From Diprion similis (lineage: Eukaryota; Arthropoda; Insecta; Hymenoptera; Diprionidae), in NCBI RefSeq assembly GCF_021155765.1, contig NC_060112.1, positions 3,100,001 through 3,164,000 of the forward strand: a stretch of DNA of 64,000 bases, written 5' to 3'. The stretch's first letter is position 1. Each line of letters begins with the position of its first letter. This document shows positions 25,134-39,000 of the stretch, one piece after another. A program made the translations under genes and the position numbers. The notes under the pieces were generated by a model. It searched no databases. It had not been told where the DNA came from and saw nothing but the letters and a program-made list of their open reading frames with translations.

Positions 25134-27092
25134 GTATTTAAATATATATATGCGTATCCTTCTCCGCGCGCTGCATACTTATAGCTGTACCTAACGTAGC
25201 TACTTTGGTATATGCACTGTTTGAAATTCGATCCCGTACGCAAGATATAACTGGTATTGTACCATCAAATATTGAACGAAATATTTACCTTCATTATTTT
25301 CACACCTTTCTGTCATTTTAGAATATCTGTAACGAACGCCCCGTATGTTACTATTTTTTCAGGCTATTAAAATTCTGCTCAATTTCACCGTTATTCTCAA
25401 CAATTTTCAGTTCGAATCGTATTATAATATATTCACAAACATGCTGAAATTCAACGCTCAACAGACTTTTGTTTCTTTTATTTTTTATAGATTACAAAAG
25501 ACAATTAACTATGCAGAGAAAGGAGATGAAAATATTTTGGCAAAGTGAAAAATAGACTCAAATTTTCTTTTCTCTATAACGTGTTTGGTCCAAGGGTCAG
25601 GAAAAAAAATTCACTCTTTCTATTCGAACAGCATAATCAGAATTCGATTGAATCGAAGATCTGTGCGTTTTTTTTTTTTTTTTTTTTTTTTTTCTTTTAC
25701 GCTTTTCTTTCTTCTTTTGACGACTGAAAATTACAGTTATTTCTAATCTCTTTCTATACCTTCGCTATAATGAGATTCTCGCGTAACGGTACATTGTTTT
25801 TATCAAATTCAACCCAGATCGATGAAATGGCGTAGTTGCATCTTTTAATACCGTTGATCGTCCAATAATACCGTTCTAAAACTCCCCGATAGGGAGAGGG
25901 AAAGAAAAAATAGCAAAAAAAAAAAAAAACAACTTCGGGGAAATTCCGCCGTGAAGAAAGCCACTGTCGTATTCGCATGTTTATGCTTAGTGATGTTGAT
26001 CCTTGTTTCTTTGTATCTCTTATCACGATCGCAGGACGCCTGTTTATCAATTTGGACCGTTTTACTTTCACGGGAATTCCCCATTTTTTTTTCGTAGAAA
26101 CGTCACAAAGTTATCGAGGACACAGTTGCGAGTTTAATTTTTCATGGAACTGTTATTTTCAAAGACTATTTACCGATTATACTTACTTGAATAATGCACG
26201 AATAATGCAAATACTCGCGATATAATTTCCAAACCGTTGCGCAGATTTCCGCGTACTGCTAAACTTTATATAGCTAGTCATATTCAATAATCATTCGTAT
26301 ATATTATCACATTGGTACAATTTCTCCGTATGACGCCAGCTGTTACAAGCATTGCGTATAATTCTCAGCTGTCATATTACGTAATAAGTAATGGCTGAAT
26401 TTATAGGCTGAAAATTATAGGTAATAAATATTACATTACATCTTTTCCACATTATATATTATAGCTATTATAGCTAAAATAAGGAGAAGAAAAAAATACG
26501 AACAGAATATTGTAAATCATTTTTACTAACTGTAATTGGGACTGTGAAATTTATTCATGCAACATCTGTCAGATTTCTATTTCGTTGAATATAGAAAACG
26601 TTGAAAAAATTCGAGAAAATTCGAATCAATCGAAAAAGAAGTGACCACGGAAAGAGCTAGGGGTGAGCGATAAATAACGGTTCGATTGAAATTCTGATTC
26701 ATCCACATCAGCATCCGCACGCGATGTTCCGTAATCTTATTTTTTATATATATATATATATGCATACACACGCATTTATTCAACTAGCTTTAGGGTACAT
26801 GGATAGATACACATACATATACAATTGAATGCTTCTGCAGGCGAGTATAACATGCAGCAATAATAAAATACCACGTACAATAAATTCTCTCGGAATTTTC
26901 CAAGAACTGGCTTAAATATAGTTCGGACTGTACGATAAAATAATTTTTTGGTTTTCTCTGTACGATCACTTGCTATATGATTTTTTTAATATAAATGTGA
27001 AACATACAGGTATGCAGTTATATACATATATACATGGATGTGTGTACGTATTAAAGAACAGTATGATACATCGCTATATATATGTATGTATG

Positions 27093-27135
<43 letters not shown>

Positions 27136-27745
27136 CAAGATAAATTCGTCGTGAAAAGAAGAAATTACCATTGTAAAAAACACGGCTGGATACCTACCCA
27201 GATACAAATCTTTTCGATACCTAAGAATAGCGGTACTTTCTTTTGCTTCTGTGACAACGACGCCTTCATTTTAGCAGTGCAAACAATTTTTACTGGTACA
27301 TACATACGTATGTTGTACATATGTATATATACATTCGTATAATGCTCATGGGCTCGCGGATATCATTGCTAAAAATGATCCAGGTTCCAGCCTGGAATCG
27401 ATTTCGCGTTATTGCGACACGTGCGGATATAAAGTGTATAGGAAATTCTTTCAAGTTGTGTGTGTGTGTGTCCTTCGGTGGTATTTTTCTATACCGGCCA
27501 GTTCAATAATACTTTACGCAAAGACTTTTAGGAATTGTATTATAAAAATGTACTTCTTATTACAAAAGATCATAGGGCAAGGTAATATAGAAAGAGTTGC
27601 AACTTGGTGGCATATTTATTCTACCGCCAGAGGACGACACTGCGTTTTACAGATGAGATATTACGAGCAGTGATGTATCTTTTGTGTCAGATATGTAGAT
27701 GAGAAATTCAGTAAAGCGGTACGCAGAGACCGATTAGATACCTAT
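25134..27745. other. Non-coding, AT-rich
   Basis: Poly-T at about 25,670-25,693 and a TA microsatellite at about 27,102-27,134. No gene seen. Confidence 0.5.
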
Positions 27746-28035
27746 ATCGCGTTACTCATGCCAAAAGAGCGTATCAAAAAAGTTTTTTCTCTAATCAACT
27801 TAAAAATTTGTATAATGTATAAATTTATCAATTTTTTCCATAGATTTTTACATTATACACCATTTTAAGTTAGTAATTCGAGAAAAAATATTTTTGATAC
27901 GCCCTTTTGGTTCTGCAGAGCATATATTTAAAGAACGTATATTTTGAGATGCGTGCTTTTGGCATTAGTAACGCGATATGGATAGATCGTGGGACGCGTG
28001 CCGAAAACCGAGAGTTCGAATTTCTTGGCGGGAAG
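27735..28035. mobile_element. Foldback element with tRNA-like ends (possible SINE-derived palindrome)
   Basis: Arms share TATCGCGTTACT-ATGCCAAAAG and GCGTATCAAAAA in opposite orientation (about 27,746-27,835 against 27,845-27,985). The right arm runs into a tRNA-like segment (about 27,958-28,020) with GATATGGATAG resembling box A and GAGAGTTCGAATTTC resembling box B. The left end, read on the minus strand, has a degraded version of the same. A head-to-head SINE pair or a SINE-derived MITE would explain this. Confidence 0.5.
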
Positions 28036-28214
28036 ACTTTTTCTCCTTTCAATTTTTTCACATCGAATTTAGAACTTTAATGCCATGTCCTTCTGTGTTC
28101 TACCGATGAACAAAAGAAAAAAAAACATTAAGACGACGAATTAATTCTGATTCTGATAATATAATTGTCTGATTATCATTCCTCATTCCATCGTGCATTC
28201 AACGTATGCGTGCA

Positions 28215-28495
28215 GAGTGAATTCTTAACGACTGCATGATCTGTCGTCTGCTAAAATTTAACGCACACGTACGACAATCCAAGAGTGACTGTTTGCCAGG
28301 GTTACTAACCTTCAAAATTTTGCAATTTTTCGGCGTTGAGCACAACTGCATGCCAGCGACAACTGTAAAAATTTTTTAGGTTAATTTTTTGACGGTTGGT
28401 CGCCACAGCAAACAGTCTCTCGTGGATTATAGCGCGTGGGCATTAAACTTTAGCAGACGACAGATCATGCAGTCGTTAGGTATTCACTCTGTGTA
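28215..28495. repeat. Foldback repeat with arms of about 110 bp
   Basis: Arms share the blocks AACGACTGCATGATCTGTCG and TCTGCTAAA, plus AGAGTGA and GACTGTTTGC, in opposite orientation. It abuts the next, larger palindrome at about 28,495. Confidence 0.85.
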
Positions 28496-29612
28496 CATGA
28501 GCAAGTGTATCAATTCTAGACGTCGGATTCAGCCTCACCCATCAGATTTTCTCGCAATTTTTTATTTATATATCCTTATAGTTTTTGTTTTGTTTCATTT
28601 TTTTTTGCTTCCTGTTGCCACTATGTAATTCTTTTCAAAAATAGGTATTTTTGGTTAAAAAATCTCAGCTCTCCAGGTGAATAATTTTTTTTTTATTTAT
28701 CATTGTGAAAAGCTCTTAAAATTGAGCTTAAAATCTAAAAAGCTGTCTTTTTGTTGTTACGTATATTTTGAAAATTTTTTTTCAATATTTTTTTCGAGAA
28801 GATTAGAACATTTTACACGTAATTTTCAAGGTGGGATCTCGATAAACACACGAGAAATGAATTAATAAACAAAAATTGAAGAAAATTTTCAATCCATTTT
28901 ATGCCTTCAATAATTTTTTTCCACCTTTTTTTCTTTCTTATTCTCTTTACTTTTTCACTTCTTTCTCTCGTTCTACTATAGGTGCGTTCCGAAACTAGCT
29001 CCCAGTGTTGTAAATCATGTTTTACCTCTTTTGCTAGTTCGGAGTAGCTCCTGCTCCTGTTCTAAAGAGTTTTTAACGTTGCTAGGTAGTTTCGGAACGC
29101 ACCCACAGTAGAATGAAAGAAAGAAGTGAGATCGGAAAAAGAAGGAAAAAATAATAATTATTATAAATAAGTTTTCTTCAATTTTTGTTTATCAATTCAT
29201 TTCTCGTATGTTTATCGAGAGATCCCACCTGGAAAATGACGAGTGTCATGTAAAATTTTCTCAGCTTTTCGAGAAAAACATTGAAAAGATTTAAAAAAAT
29301 CGGGCACCGTCAAAAAACAGTTCTTCAGATTTTAAGCTCAATCTTAAAAGCTTTTCACAAGCATAAACGAGAAAAAAATTCTCTTTTGCAAGGCGGAGAT
29401 TTTATTGCACAAAAATCCTATTTAAAAAAAAAAAAAAAAATTTACATAGAATACCTTATACAATAACATTGCAAATAACAGGAAAAAAAATCTAAAAAAT
29501 GTTGGAATGCTGTTTTTCGATTAGAACTTTGGGCTCAAAAAATTGCGAGAAGTTCTGAGGGGACGAAGCCGGGTCCGAAGTCTAGAATTGATAGACTTCC
29601 TCGCACGTAGTG
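28490..29612. mobile_element. 1.1-kb imperfect palindrome centred on a 123-bp TIR element
   Basis: Arms of about 490 bp match in opposite orientation from the ends (ATCAATTCTAGAC, CTCGCAATTTTTT) through the middle (GTGAAAAGCT, ATTGAGCTTAAAATCT, CGAGAAATGAATT, TTCTACT). The centre, 28,981-29,103, has TIRs GGTGCGTTCCGAAACTA. No coding capacity. Either one large foldback element, or two inverted copies flanking a small element. Confidence 0.85.
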
Positions 29613-30470
29613 CTGTACTCCACTTATTTTGCTGTGCACAATGCAGCGTTACAGTCGTCAAGCGAATTGCGTCAATGGTGATGTATATTTTAGGCGTTAT
29701 ACCAACACCCATTTATCGCTTACACTTTACACCTTCTACCCTGTAGGTATAATGTACTACGTACGTGTCGCTGATCGGCGTTTAGGTCTATTCGTGGTTC
29801 ACCATACGACCAGCATTCAGGTCACTTAAAACCAGATTTTTTTCGAATGGGCTTTCGGTCCTCGCTTTCCTTGATATTTTATCAATTTGTCTTGAATTTT
29901 TTCACCATCACCATCGGAGAATTTTCAATTCGTTTACATCGTTAATCATAAGTCAAAGGAAAACTAGGATTATGGAAGTCAGACTAATAATAATAAGAAT
30001 AATGGCAATAATCGTTTAGTTCAGCAATCCAAAGAAACATGCGAAAAAAGACAAAAACTTATGTAGAATTTTATGTAACTATCAAAACCGTAGATATTCT
30101 TGTGGTACGAAAAAAAGCTTACGACAAAAAAAAAAAAAAAAAACAGAAAGTGGTTTAAAATAGAAATTTGAGTGAATCCATGAGACGGGATCAATCATAT
30201 TGGCAAATGCTAAAACTTGAATGCTCCGTTACATGTACCCCAGCTCTTATACCGCGGCGTTCTCCAAGAGCTTCCAGCATCGATATCTTGCTTGCAATAT
30301 CTGTACCTCAGTAGTAACGTTCTCCGCATACAAGTACCCTGATTCTCTAATTCCGCGTACAACTGCCTGCGTGTGTAGCAATAGTTTATTTTTTTTATTA
30401 CAATCATGCTCCTCGCGATCAATATAATCTTTACAAAAGAATAACAAAGATACATCTGTAAAGGTATATA
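29613..30470. other. Non-coding, no feature recognised
   Basis: Short poly-A at about 30,125-30,143. The overlapping frames at 30,210-30,530 are not recognisable. Confidence 0.4.
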
Positions 30471-30615
30471 TGTATATACATATATAGGCATGAAGACAAT
30501 TTTGTCTAATTTAAATGATAGGAAATTCAACGAATCTATTTGAAGGATTTAACATCGTTCTTTTCACCTAAAAATAGCAATGATTATCATTGGATCAGTG
30601 AGATTAAAATGAATT

Positions 30616-30686
<71 letters not shown>

Positions 30687-30885
30687 ATCAACGATGAGAA
30701 AAAAAATTTATGTATTGTATGCAAAAATGAGAGGAAGTATACATATACAAATTCATTTTGATCTCACTGATGTGATGATAATCACTGCTATATTTAGGTG
30801 AAAAGAACAGTGTGAATTCCTTCAAATAGATTCGTCGATTTTTCTAGCATTTGAATTAGATAAAACTGTTTGTATATGTGTACCC
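30470..30885. repeat. Foldback repeat with a TA microsatellite at its centre
   Basis: Arms (about 30,500-30,613 and 30,745-30,870) share GAATCTATTTGAAGGA, TTCTTTTCACCTAAA, ATCAGTGAGAT and AAAATGAATTT in opposite orientation. The TA run at 30,615-30,682 sits between them, probably grown at the fold. Confidence 0.85.
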
Positions 30886-33800
30886 AAGCCAGAGAGTACG
30901 GAAAAGGAATAAGAAAAAAAAAAAAAAAAAAAAAAAAAAACTATGTGTAAAAAAACGGAAACGAAACATAAAAACGTCCTATTTAAAAAAGTCAACGAGA
31001 ATATTCTCGCAGGTGAAAGTAGTTCACAAGACCGAGACACATATATATATATATATATATATCTAACTCACATATTGCGTTATTATGCACCGTATTCACT
31101 AATTCACATATACCTATACTGGGGTTGGGGAGACGAAAATTAATGCGTCAATTGCTTTTTCTTGCAGCCGTGCCTTAAGCAAAGAATGTATAAGAAAAAC
31201 GAGAATTCAAAATCAAAGAAAAAACAGTATCTGCTGCAGACTGTGTTACATTCGTGCAAAGCTGCTGATCATCGTCGTTGATCGTTGCATTATGGCACGT
31301 GCGGCAGTGGGCGATGTTTGATTATAATTTCTAATATCCGTTAGACGAATGGTGCAGCTAACGGTTTCTCTCTCTCGTGTGTGTGTATGTGTGTTTGTCT
31401 TTCTTTCTGTGCTTCCAGTTTTACCCGGAATCCGTTAGCAAAATTTTCATACAACTGTTTTTCTTTTTCTTTTAACTATAGAATTCTGTATCAGTTTTTA
31501 GGTATAAATTGTTACTTTATTATTTTTTACACCCTATACTGTGATTTGACGCATTTGACTCACAGTCTCGAATGTTCTCTCTGCAGTTTTCACTTTAATG
31601 TAAAGAAGGAGAAAAAAGTTGGTGTAATATAAAATGGCATATATGTGTATAATATAATTCGATCGGATCGGGTTTAATGGTGATTATTTATTCATACGCA
31701 AACGCAGGTTGTTTCTCAAATTTACAAATGAAATAAGGATTATGTAATGGCCTACACTCGTGGTTGCATTTCTACATATTGATATCGTCACTGACGAGGG
31801 ACCATCAGGAGTAAGAGGTCCACGCATTAGCCTGCATTCGCGTCCAGGCCAGCTCGGTCACTCCGATTAGGTATGTGGGCCAGTGAAAATTTATTTCTTT
31901 TCTGATCGACGAAAAGTAATGTCTATATATGTATACAAAAAACCCAGGCTTATACACACACCGTTTATACAACCGCGGGTCCGCGGGTGTAAATGCAGTC
32001 TCTACACGCGTTATATCATTGTATATGGGTTAAGCTTGTCCCCGATCTTGCACCCCGATTTTATCATGGTATATTCTAGCAGCAAGCCGATACTCGATGA
32101 CCGCACGATCTCGTTCTCTTGCAAAAATTAATCTCACCACAATCGCGAAAAACTATCCAAGACGAAAAAGGTGAATACCGATCATGCACACGTTTAATTT
32201 GCGCATGATTGGCAAGTGCCGAGAAGTGAGGAAAAGTGAAGGGAAGGTGTCGGGTTCAATAGTATCCTACAATATGTTCCTGCTTCCTTCGTATTCTTAT
32301 ATTACTTTTTATTCGCCGTGGATTCTGTGTGTAGTTGAATCCCTTACCGATGTGAAACTCTCTTCAATTCTTGCCATTTCACTCGAGTTAATACGCTCCC
32401 TTTCCGTTTTCACGTTTCTTCTATTTCCTGAATTCTATGATGAAGGTTCGATTTTTCTTCCAAAAAAAATCGGACCATTGTTTGTCCTTCTTTTCGGTAT
32501 TCACTTTGCAATTTGCAAATCACAGCTAGAGGATTTGAGTGAGGAAATACGCAATTCTAGAAAATATCGCTCATGCTACAGTTTGCCGATCATATCGTTC
32601 CAACATCGTAACGTTTAATAATCGCTGATCGAATGATCCATAGCCTCGTTGTCCTGGAGAGCTTATAGGCATTAGATCGGGACTCGAGATTGTCGAAGCA
32701 TCAGATCAACGCTAAAGGTTCCAAGAAACCACGACGGCTCCGAGAAGCGACGCAATCACATTTCCAGTATGCAGAAGAACTCCGAAAGTGGAACTCTTTA
32801 TGCTATATATATAGTAAAACTGTCGGCTGATGTTGTTATGTACGTGTTCTTTACACACCCAAGCATTTTTCGTACAATGAAATTCAGACTTTTTCTATTT
32901 AGCTCTCGATTCCATCCGCGACGAAATTCTTCAAAGTATAAAGTTCAGGAATGGATTGGAAAGTCGGTCGAATCAAAGGAACCTTTAAGGATCCTACTAA
33001 TAATTCATCGATCCTCGGGGATTTGACAGTTGAGAGCAATGGGGCAGTTAGACGGCATTGTACGGGCACGCGGCACTGGTACCGCAATATTCATTATTCA
33101 GTAGATCTACGAGAAGTAACTCAATGGTTCAAGGTTGCATCCCGATACTGAGATCGAGAGCTACCGTATTCAATGTATAACCACTGTCCAGCGATTTCGT
33201 GTGTGTGGGGCTAGAAACGAGGGCTATCACAGCACAAAAGAAAAGACATAGAAAGGGAGTTTGAGAGACAGAGAGAGAGAGAGAGAGAGAAAACAACACC
33301 TCGATGACTAGTACTCCGGGAGGTTTAAAGCCAGAATCCATATCCAGACTAGACTGGCAAGTTGAAAAATGTGGGAGTGTAAGAAATGATCGCGGAGAAG
33401 CTATATTCGAATCTGAAAAGGAATCGATAAGTTATCTCCGGATATACTATACATATAAAAATGGAGTTTGTTTTTAAATATAAACCCCGAGTGACGCGCG
33501 GACAATGATCGATCACCGTTCTTGTTTCAATGCAGATATCATTCTATGCGCTGCTGCTGCACCTACTTAACTGCCGCAGGTGACGTGTTTCCACGCACGT
33601 AAGTATAAAGTTCCATTATCCAAGCCTTAGGAAATTCTAATGCGCAACACAGTCCAGCCGAGTCCTTTCGAGTCCAGATCTGATTCACAGTTTATGGTGT
33701 TTGGTCCTCCGATCCACCGAAATCACCCTGACATGACATTAAAAAACGTTCGTAGCCAGAGAAAGATGGAGTCAGTGTCAGTCGTTTGAGTAGGTGGTAA

Positions 33801-36000
33801 AATTTGAATGGGAAAACACGTTCCCGTTATTGAACTTCCTCGTCAAGCTGTGACTGTCCAAAGCCCTACATAGAGAAAGAGAGTGCAGTAAACGGTGGTG
33901 ATGGACTGCGGACCAGCCTGCTTGGGTGAGCGCCGAGGCGAAGCAGATAAGCTTTTCATAAATAAAAGATCGAAAGCTCCCATGCTGGGAGTGGAGTTGG
34001 TATCTAGTCCACCCACCATCGTTTCACGACACGACATCGTGTCTACCTTCGTCGTTGCAAAGAAATTTGGAAACGACGAGCTGCAGGACCCTGTAAAGAC
34101 GGATCCTTCGAAGGTGCGGGTGAATCGTCGAGGCGTATTGCCGATGCAGACCGTATGGTAGCTGCTGCCCATGGACATACCTTGCTGGTAGCCTGCCTGA
34201 AAGAACGAACGAAAGAACGAAAAGGCAGTCATCCAAAAACCTGAGAACCACCTCGATCCCAATCTATGCTGATGTCGTATTGATACATAAGCAGGGGTCA
34301 ACCCATGTATAATAAAATTCCGACTTGCATAGATATCGGGGCGAAACGATCACACAACCTCGTATATGGGCAACGGCACGTGTGTATTCTTTGTCGATTA
34401 TCCGGAACGAACGACTGTAAGGATTTGCGGGGAAAAGCCGCAGGCGGAATCTGCTAGGTCTCTCGGAGTTTTCGCTGACGCGAAGAAGAGCCGCGATTCG
34501 ATTCCATTATTCATTCAATTTTCGGTTCCTTTTCTTGTCGATCTGCCGATCGGCTGATTCCCTCGATTCTGGTTGGACCAGTTCTGGCCGCTTTTGATGT
34601 TCTGGTAGCTCGATCAGCTAGAGGAGAATTGATGAATAAATCCCGAAAGAATGATCCTCTTCAATTTTTCTACTACGAGCTGAGTACCGAGTGCGCCGGA
34701 GGGATTTGCAAGAGTCATTGAACGACCCAGCGCACGCCTTTATCAGTCCTCAATCGTAAATCGTAACTCGCGAGCGAGTGAACGAGCGAGCGAGCGAGCT
34801 ACGATTTCGCGGAAGAATGAAACAGACATTGGTTCGTCGAAACTCGGTTGCAATTGTTCCGTGCCATTGCCTGAATACAGTTAATCTTCTAACCGATGAA
34901 AATGAATCACGGTAATACACGATCCATGATCTTCATTCTGCGCTGTATGCTGTAATAAACTTGTGGGGGTTGTTTTCAATGACGGCTTCGATACCGAATA
35001 ACAACTCATTTACGTACATGATTCCATGGCCAAACGGATGCTACAGGTATACCTGTACACAATGTGCGCAAACACTCGATAGTTTGCATGATATTTATAA
35101 AACACAATCCGAGCTATCAGCTCATATATTGAGCTACCGCTCAAAAACATACCTCGGAATAAACAACTAGGTAGTATTACCAATCTGTGTCTCTCTCTTC
35201 CATGGATTCGCCAATATACAACTGCGCAGCCGACTGTTACAGCTAGTCTAGGCGTATCCTGGCCACTACAAAACCTCGTATAGCCATACGAATTACTCTC
35301 CAAGGATTTTTTCACCGAGGTTACAAGCACAGTAGTCCGCCAGTCAGTTTACACACGCTTTCATATCCTTCATCGCACAGTGCCAATTTCTCTATCGTCG
35401 TAATTTTGACGATCCGATTCAATCGACCCTTGGAGAAGATACTGTAACCTTGAAAAGATGTCTCCCAACATTTGTGAAGACACACTGGATCTAGGAGAGA
35501 CTTTACCCTTCCGTTCTTCCTTTCCTATGCATTTCTCTTCCAGGTATCAAGCTTTCTCTGCGACATTCGAGGGCTCGTGAAAGTGATGAATTAATCAGTA
35601 GCAACAGTGGGACTCAGAGGAGGTTCTTTCGAATGATAATCAGTCGTCGGGGATCCGGTCAGGGATGTCCTATCGACCTAATGGTGAAAATATTATACTC
35701 TGATTATGCGGAACCCGATGACTTGCAACAAGGGCGTCGCTTTTTCGGTTTCGGTGGAAACGACGGTTCGATCTCTTCATACTTGGATCCTCGCATACGA
35801 TCATAGGTGGGCACGTGTATACATATACATGTACACTAAAAAGAAAATATATTCGAAAACATTCGGTCAGCCCGTCGTTTATCACCGGTGATTTTTCATC
35901 CAGCTTTGTGCAGCACCGAGTTTTGTATTTGGGAGTCAGATGTATAATAATGTGACACTGCGGTGCATCTGCCTAAACACCGAAAAAGTGACAAACATTC
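30886..36000. other. Intergenic, no gene supported
   Basis: TA, GA (about 33,266-33,290) and CGAG (about 34,776-34,799) simple repeats. Open frames at 32,184-32,618 (144 codons) and on the minus strand at 33,843-34,301 (152 codons) lack domains I can recognise. Confidence 0.45.
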
Positions 36001-39000
36001 CGTCTCAAATACGGATCTCTCCAAGGACTTACCGGGCGAAAAAGGTCGCCGAATTTGTCCTCACGGTTACGAGAAGTCTGGACGATGCAGGTACACATAT
36101 GATATACTAACAAACCTCGTACAATGAATTTGCGTACCTATACCTACCATCCGCGGAACTTGGCGAAATAAATATTTTCACGCGATCTTATTTCTGTCTC
36201 GAAGGTGCCCCTGCCGATCTGAATATTATAGTTTCACATAGATTATCAATACTCTCCGGGAGCACCGAGGAAACACCGATTTACGCGGGTGGGAAATAAA
36301 TGTACATAAGTAAGAAGACGCTACTTACACGCCTACATATATCTGCAATACACATAAGCGATATTTTACGTACGTGCACAATTCCTGCCCACGCACTCGC
36401 AAAGCCTCGACCGTTTCGGCCGGACGGCCGTTCGGCACATCTGAATTGCATGCTACGGACTTATATAGCTACACCCGCGCATGCACCACGTTATACGTTC
36501 AAGAATACGGACTATATATCATATATATGTGATTCGGGAATACGTTGGGTATCAGGTATCGGCAACGAAATTTAATTCAACCGTTAAATTTGATCCTGCT
36601 CTCACCTCGGCGTCTCACCTCTACCTCATCTTATTTTCTGCATACAGCATTGTCTTCGGAAATCGTATCTGCAACAAAATTGCTCTTAACTTTTGACCCA
36701 GAGTCCAGCCACCCCGTACGATTTGACACCTTTTATTTTCTTCACCGCTCCTCGATATCTTTGATCGGTAATCGTTTGGGAGCCATTGAAGATGACTCTG
36801 AGATGTGTGAATACATGCCCACACGCGGCACGTGTGTGTCCGTGTGTGATGGCGATAAGAAGAAGGCATAGTAAAGAGAAGAGAACAGATGATGAGGAGT
36901 TAAGAAGCGAAAGCCTTGGTTGGTTGTAAAAATACTCCGGACACGAGGTCGCGCTTGCAGATCAGCGTGTATCTACGATAAATAGTCGAACGTAGTTACG
37001 CGTTCCGAGAAGCTTCGTAGAAAAGGAATCCCGCGCGGATATTCTCTTGGAGTCCATCGTACCGATAACAACACCTCAGCTCGTCCAATCCTTCGTCCGC
37101 CTTCCGGTGAGGGTGGGGCGAACGATTGCTAGTCGATTGCGAATTCGTAACAAATGGCGAACTAGACGGCCCTACTGTCGAGCTATATAGCAAAGAGATC
37201 ACTCAGTCGGTGAGGATAGATAGGAGATAAGACCAATCTGTCCTCCCCTCGCCTCCCCGTCGACGACGTCGCGAGCTGGTAAGAGATAATACGCGAGGTA
37301 CCTGTGTTCATTGCTAATGGAAGCAACCTTGATTTTGGTACGAGGCCTTCGCGTCTGGCATACTATTATACGTTGGGTCCAGCGGCTGTACCGGATACCG
37401 TCTTGTTCGGCCCCGCAAGCCCCGCTCCTTCTCTCCTCGGTGCTTCTCTCAGGCTGTCCTCAGCACCGTCAACCGGCCAAGCCGTCTGCCTCCGAGACCG
37501 GCCTCTGTGTTGGTGCTCGGTATACCTATGAGCCGAGGCGTTTACGCGGACACATGTGGAGCACGAAAACGGTGACCGCCGCCCGATGAGCTCCTCGCAT
37601 TTGTCTGCGTCCCCGAACCTGATCCGTGATCTTGAAACCATCAGTCACAGCCTTCTCTTGGTCTCCAGGTACCCCGAAAACGGGCAGGGATTCTGAGAAC
37701 TATGGCTCAAACCATGTTGGATCCGGTGGTTAATGCTCATTCGGGAACTGCTTCATCGGGAGAAGGACAACCATTTTAGAAGATGCTCCAAGAGTCGTCG
37801 TTGAGGTTGAAAGACGTCTATAGCTGCGCTCTACAACCAAGAGGTTTGAATGAACTTGCACGTCACGTGTGTGGCAATTTCGCAACACAGCGAAGTAGAG
37901 AAGTTCTTGCAACCTCCAGCCATGCTTTTTTGATCGTCCCCTGGACCGGAAATGAATTCAGTTTTTCCGTTGGAACATGCTTCGGGTTTATACTACCCCG
38001 GTAACTCGCCGTTTGTCGTCTTCTTCATATTTTTTTGATTCTTCTTGTCCGTGCCTGGACTTTTCGCTTTTGTTACCACTTGGAATCCACGATACCAAAT
38101 TCAGGCAGGAAGTATTTTCCTCAATCAGGTGAGATGTTGTCACGATTTATGGTAATTTTCACCTCGGACTACGTGACAAACGGTGATGACGTCTCGCGTT
38201 CGCCGAGAAGATGACGTGCAATACACGTAAACAACAATGATCGCGATCTGTTAGTGGGTTAATAGGTCTTGGAGAAAAAAAATTTGAAAACATAACGCAG
38301 TAGCACAATCGATCTGCCCGTGTTTTACTGTGGTCAGAGATAATCTGAGAACGGTAAATCGTTTCCCATTAGACGCGACATTACGTCAATGTCGGTAAGA
38401 GAAAACTGGAGCCGATTGATCGGTCGTCTGAAGAACCGAGTCGCTTCGAGGGTATATCTGCTTCATGGCAGGACGATGATAAATACCCCGTGTGAGAACC
38501 TGCCTATACCTATATCCGTTACACACCTATATGTCTGCTCTTTGACAAACAGGAGTATATTAAAACCTAAGCGAGGAGGAGACCAAGAATGGAGCTACGC
38601 GCTTACCGTATTTGTACATTATAGATACATCTAATCCGCGAGGAGAGGAGAAGAAGGAAACAGAGAGAGAAAGAGAGAGAGAGAGAGAAAAGGAGATACG
38701 TATGAACACACACAGGGTGTTGCTGAATTGGCAAGCTATGCACACCGCAATGCACGTTCAAGGCTTTGGCGGATGCGTATGACTTCTTCTGCGAATTGCT
38801 AGAAACGACCGTTTAAGGAAACGGCAATCCGAAATAGCCGACCACGCATCCATTCGTAAAGAAAGTGCGGAAAGTGTTTCTGGTTTCTTCGAAGGAACCG
38901 AGGCTACAGATTTTACATCACCCTGTATACCCATCCGCGTCGCGGTATGAATGTTAATCGGAAGGGAGGAGAAGTAAGAGCAAGTGGAAAGAAGCCGAGA

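Noticed and set aside
32184-32618. 144-codon plus-strand open frame with hydrophobic stretches
   Set aside because: Hydrophobicity follows from T-rich sequence; no family resemblance or gene context.
33843-34301. 152-codon minus-strand frame with splice-like sites, and an overlapping plus-strand frame
   Set aside because: Both strands are open over the same GC-richer sequence, and neither product resembles a known protein.
37304-37660. Overlapping open frames on both strands
   Set aside because: Stop-poor because of local GC content; no start, splice or domain evidence.
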